Part shown: positions 6,167 through 8,311 of the stretch, piece after piece
How the letters are laid out: each line of letters begins with the position of its first letter
Position numbering within the stretch: position 1 is the first letter of the stretch
The notes under the pieces: model-generated
Database searches by the model: none
Seen by the model: only the letters and a program-made list of their open reading frames with translations
Told to the model about the DNA's origin: nothing
Origin: Oscillospiraceae bacterium
GTDB lineage: Bacteria; Bacillota; Clostridia; Oscillospirales; Acutalibacteraceae
Assembly: GCA_029007475.1 (NCBI GenBank)
Contig: JAQXHW010000010.1
Location: 1-8,311 of the forward strand
DNA: 8,311 bases
Direction of reading: 5' to 3'
Program-made: the position numbers and the translations under genes

Positions 6167-6879
6167 GTAACGCCTTTGACTTTATAATTTTAGAAAACGT
6201 AGACTCAACCAACTCCTATCTCAAGGAAAAAATAAGGGCAGGCGAAATTATCACCGACACGGCGGTTTTGGCACTTTCTCAAAACAGCGGCAAAGGTCGG
6301 CTTTTAAGAAAATGGTACTCTGAGAAGGGGAAATCTCTCACCCTGAGCATAGCCCTCAAAGGCCCTCTCTCCCCCGCCTCGACCCTTCTTTGCGCTTTGG
6401 CTGTTCACGATGCTTTGTCGAGTATCTCGGGAGACATAAATCTGCAGATTAAATGGCCTAACGACCTTGTTCATAAAAACAAAAAACTCTGCGGAATACT
6501 TACCGAGAGAGTCTCCTACTTCACGGTTTTCGGCATAGGTATCAACGTGAACAACGACGCCTTTCCCGAGGAAATCACCCACAAGGCCACCTCGCTTTTT
6601 ATGCTCACCGAGAGATTTTTCGACATAGAAGCACTCTCCCGAAAAATTGCACAGAGCGTCAAAAACACCCTTATAAAATACGACTTTACGCTCACCGAGG
6701 AAAGTCGGAATAAATATAAAAATCTATGCGTAAATTTAGGCAGAGAGGTACAGTTCGGCGACCCTCTTAAAAAAGGAATTGCCGAGGATATCTCACCTGA
6801 GGGTGAGCTTATAGTACATACCTGTTCAGGCTACGAAAAAGTGTCCTTCGGGGACGTTTTTGTAAGCGGAATATATTAA
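6163..6879 (+). CDS. birA: biotin-[acetyl-CoA-carboxylase] ligase, no DNA-binding domain
   Basis: This 238-residue enzyme joins biotin to the lysine of biotin carrier domains through biotinyl-AMP, in the cytoplasm. Landmarks are DSTNSYL at 14-20, the adenylate loop QNSGKGRLLRKW at 40-51, IKWPNDL at 96-102 with the likely catalytic Lys97, LCGILTE at 109-115 and GIGINVN at 124-130, then a small SH3-like C-domain from about 188. Length and start show a monofunctional ligase: the N-terminal helix-turn-helix of regulatory BirA is absent, so it should not repress biotin genes itself. The adenylate loop reads GKGRLLRKW where the common form is GRGRRGRKW or GRGRLGRKW. There is no SD before the ATG; translation is probably coupled to the S-component gene through the ATGA overlap. 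Confidence 0.92.
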   Translation: MSNAFDFIILENVDSTNSYLKEKIRAGEIITDTAVLALSQNSGKGRLLRKWYSEKGKSLTLSIALKGPLSPASTLLCALAVHDALSSISGDINLQIKWPNDLVHKNKKLCGILTERVSYFTVFGIGINVNNDAFPEEITHKATSLFMLTERFFDIEALSRKIAQSVKNTLIKYDFTLTEESRNKYKNLCVNLGREVQFGDPLKKGIAEDISPEGELIVHTCSGYEKVSFGDVFVSGIY

Positions 6880-6892
6880 TTCGGAGGTAAAC

Positions 6893-7402
6893 ATGAGCTT
6901 TAGAGAAATTGACATCAAAAACGAAAATCTAAACCCTTTCGAGAAAATCGGCAGGGAATGGATGCTTATTACCGCAGGCAGCGAGGAAAAATTTAACACT
7001 ATGACAGCCTCTTGGGGCGGTTTAGGTGTGCTTTGGAACAAGAACGTTGCCTTTACCTTTATTCGCCCCTCGCGTTACACCTTTGAGTTTACCGAAAGAG
7101 AGGATTTTTTCTCCCTCTGCTTTTTCCCCGAAGGCTACAAAAAAGAGCTGACCTACTGCGGAAGAAATTCCGGCCGCGACGTTGACAAGGTTAAGGAAAC
7201 AGGTCTTACTCCTATATTTATGGAGGGTGTTCCCTATTTTGAGGAAGCCTCTATGGTGCTTATTTGCAAGAAGCTCTACTCTCAGCCTATGGGCAAAGAA
7301 TATGTCTGTGACAATGAGGCAGTATTCCCCAATTACGGCGAGAACGAACCCTACCACACCCTCTATGTGGGCGAGATAGTCAAGGCTTTTGTCCGAGAGT
7401 AA
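6893..7402 (+). CDS. flavin-reductase-like FMN-binding protein
   Basis: This 169-residue single-domain protein belongs to the flavin reductase-like split-barrel family, which binds FMN and is often an NAD(P)H:flavin oxidoreductase. Visible family features are NTMTASWGGLGVLWN at 35-49, FIRPSRYTFEF at 56-66, LCFFPEGY at 75-82, YCGRNSGRDVDK at 88-99 and a closing strand HTLYVGEIV at 155-163. It is cytoplasmic, with no signal or membrane segment. The ATG at 6893 is served by GGAGG at 6883-6887 and lies 13 bases after birA, so it is probably the last gene of the coaX or ECF S operon. The electron acceptor is unknown, and a direct link to biotin or CoA metabolism is not shown. A hairpin terminator lies 55 bases past the stop. 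Confidence 0.85.
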   Translation: MSFREIDIKNENLNPFEKIGREWMLITAGSEEKFNTMTASWGGLGVLWNKNVAFTFIRPSRYTFEFTEREDFFSLCFFPEGYKKELTYCGRNSGRDVDKVKETGLTPIFMEGVPYFEEASMVLICKKLYSQPMGKEYVCDNEAVFPNYGENEPYHTLYVGEIVKAFVRE

Positions 7403-7457
7403 TTTTTGGTAAGTCAAAACAAACTTAACAGTTAAAAGCAAAGCTAACAGACACCAT

Positions 7458-7492
7458 AAAAACGGCAGCGACTTTTACAGTCACTGCCGTTT
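7458..7492. terminator. bidirectional terminator between convergent genes
   Basis: A nine-base-pair outer stem (7460-7468 with 7484-7492) continues, after one C/A mismatch, into a four-base-pair inner stem with a five-base loop (TTTAC, 7474-7478). On the minus strand the stem runs into five T residues, a good stop for the HdeD-like gene. On the plus strand the following TTTCATTTAT is weaker but probably adequate for the flavin-reductase gene. Confidence 0.8.
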
Positions 7493-7506
7493 CATTTATC
7501 TTGTAA

Positions 7507-8091
7507 TCACGATTTTCTGCCCTTGGCAAAGCATCTGGAAATAACCAAAATCGCCGCAATAAACAGGAGATAGCTTATGTTATAGTCGCAGATTTTGATT
7601 GTCTGAGAGATAAAATACATATTTGATAGAGGTGCTACAAAAACGGAAAGTCCGCCTAAAAGGGCGAAAACTCCGGTTATAATATTAATCACTCTGCCGG
7701 CGCCCCTTGTCATTCTGCCAGCTCTTGAAAGCTGAGAAAGAGAAAGAATTATGAGCCAAACACCCAAAACAACCGATATGGAAACGGTGAAAAAGCTCAC
7801 GGAGAAAGAGGGTACTACGAAGGAAATTCCCAATAAAACAGAGCAGACCCCCTCAAAGATAAGCCAGCCGCTGCCCGAAACCTTAACTCCTGCGGTAAAT
7901 GCCGCCAAGAAGCTGATTACGCCGAAAAGTATAAGGGAAATTCCGCAGGCGACGTTTTGACTCATAACCGAGGTTAGTCCCGGAATTACATTCCAGAGAG
8001 CCGCCAAGGTGAGAAAAACGGCGCCGACTATCCAAAATATATTAATTTTCTTCTTTGTTTTCCTCCTGCTTTTTCCTTTCTGTATCTTCAA
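7507..8091 (-). CDS. HdeD/DUF308-like six-helix membrane protein
   Basis: The 194-residue product has a Lys/Arg-rich N-terminus (1-15) and about six membrane segments arranged as three hairpins (near 17-39, 46-68, 75-95, 98-119, 134-153 and 169-187), with basic loops such as RAGRMTRGAGR. This is the layout of HdeD/DUF308 proteins, a family linked to acid stress in enterobacteria but of unknown role in Clostridia. The start is uncertain: the frame has no ATG, TTG at 8091 has no SD, and the strong AGGAGG at 8067-8062 lies inside the frame about 15 bases before an ATT codon. With the TTG the gene overlaps its upstream neighbour by 50 bases; translational coupling is likely in either case. Confidence 0.7.
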   Translation of the reverse strand: MKIQKGKSRRKTKKKINIFWIVGAVFLTLAALWNVIPGLTSVMSQNVACGISLILFGVISFLAAFTAGVKVSGSGWLIFEGVCSVLLGISFVVPSFSVSFFTVSISVVLGVWLIILSLSQLSRAGRMTRGAGRVINIITGVFALLGGLSVFVAPLSNMYFISQTIKICDYNISYLLFIAAILVISRCFAKGRKS

Positions 8092-8311
8092 AAATCAAGT
8101 GGGGATAGGGCTTTTTCCTCTTTGAAATAACAGTAAGAAAAGCCCACAAAAGCGCAGTAAATACTACTGCTAAGGAGCAGATAAAAGCTATGTAAATATC
8201 AGCGGATAAGTTCTCGCCCGCTATACTCATGCGGTTTTCTCCGGCAAGCTCGGAAAGTCTTGTCTTATGAGAAAGGGTCTGCTGAAGCTCGCTGTCGGGC
8301 TGAGCATTTTC
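8042..8311 (-). CDS. single-pass membrane protein of unknown function (5' end may lie outside the window)
   Basis: I do not recognise this gene. The frame is open from the window edge to the TAA at 8044-8042. The part beyond the edge is unseen; an internal ATG at 8230 with a modest GGAG eight bases upstream would give a 62-residue protein. The residues upstream of that ATG (for example DSELQQTLSHKTRLSELAGE) look like real hydrophilic protein with local codon habits such as GAG CTT, so the true start may be further out. The visible part has one transmembrane segment (about 13-36 of the short form), then KRKKP and a highly charged tail ending KKQEENKEEN, which suggests a cytoplasmic C-terminus. 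It overlaps the HdeD-like gene and is probably co-transcribed with it. Confidence 0.6.
   Translation of the reverse strand, partial: ENAQPDSELQQTLSHKTRLSELAGENRMSIAGENLSADIYIAFICSLAVVFTALLWAFLTVISKRKKPYPHLIFEDTERKKQEENKEEN

Noticed and set aside
7425..7435. TTAACAGTTAA palindrome after the flavin-reductase gene
   Set aside because: It is short, AT-rich and lies between convergent genes, so it is not a credible operator, although it shares TTAACAG with the site at 5486.
7022..7441. 139-codon minus-strand ORF opposite the flavin-reductase gene
   Set aside because: It is antisense to a well-supported gene and shows no domain or ribosome site.
8225..8307. Alternative minus-strand frame starting ATGCTCAGCC and ending in an ATGA overlap at 8230
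   Set aside because: Its translation (Pro/Ser/Phe-rich, ending EKTA) and codon use look less natural than the continuous frame that runs into the membrane protein.

Overview
The window looks like chromosomal DNA from a Gram-positive anaerobe of the class Clostridia, perhaps an Oscillospirales/Ruminococcaceae-type gut lineage. The support is strong GGAGG Shine-Dalgarno sites, transketolase split into two subunits, a type III (CoaX) pantothenate kinase, an ECF-type vitamin transporter S component, and a lipoprotein with an Ada-like Cys/His tail common in Firmicutes. The placement is inference from gene content; no rRNA or marker comparison was possible. No tRNA, rRNA, CRISPR array, insertion sequence or phage gene is visible.

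Layout. (1) Positions 1-2196, plus strand: a two-gene operon with an ATG overlapping the stop (TAATG). It encodes a secreted ComEC-type metallo-beta-lactamase lipoprotein and an FkbM-family methyltransferase with an N-terminal nucleotide-binding-like domain, and ends at a hairpin terminator. The first bases may be the tail of an upstream gene overlapping by ATGA. (2) Positions 2204-4420, minus strand: transketolase N and C subunits, only one base apart once the C-subunit start is corrected to a GTG, then a strong hairpin, then a small thioredoxin-like gene convergent with the methyltransferase. (3) Positions 4421-4644: a divergent intergenic region with an almost ideal sigma-A promoter for coaX. 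(4) Positions 4645-7402, plus strand: a cofactor cluster of coaX (pantothenate kinase), an ECF S component (likely pantothenate), a biotin-protein ligase without a DNA-binding domain, and a flavin-reductase-like FMN protein. (5) Positions 7458-7492: a convergent bidirectional terminator. (6) Positions 7507-8311, minus strand: an HdeD/DUF308-like membrane protein and an overlapping single-pass membrane protein gene that stays open to the window edge.

Functional picture. The right-hand plus-strand block joins vitamin uptake and cofactor use: pantothenate import, the first step of CoA synthesis, biotin attachment to carboxylases and a flavin enzyme. The transketolase pair feeds the non-oxidative pentose phosphate pathway. 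I found no convincing new defence, mobile or biosynthetic system. The most interesting unexplained signals are the TTAACAG palindrome and repeats before the ECF S gene, a decamer shared by the two hairpins that flank the thioredoxin gene, and several start-site problems where the longest ORF is probably wrong.
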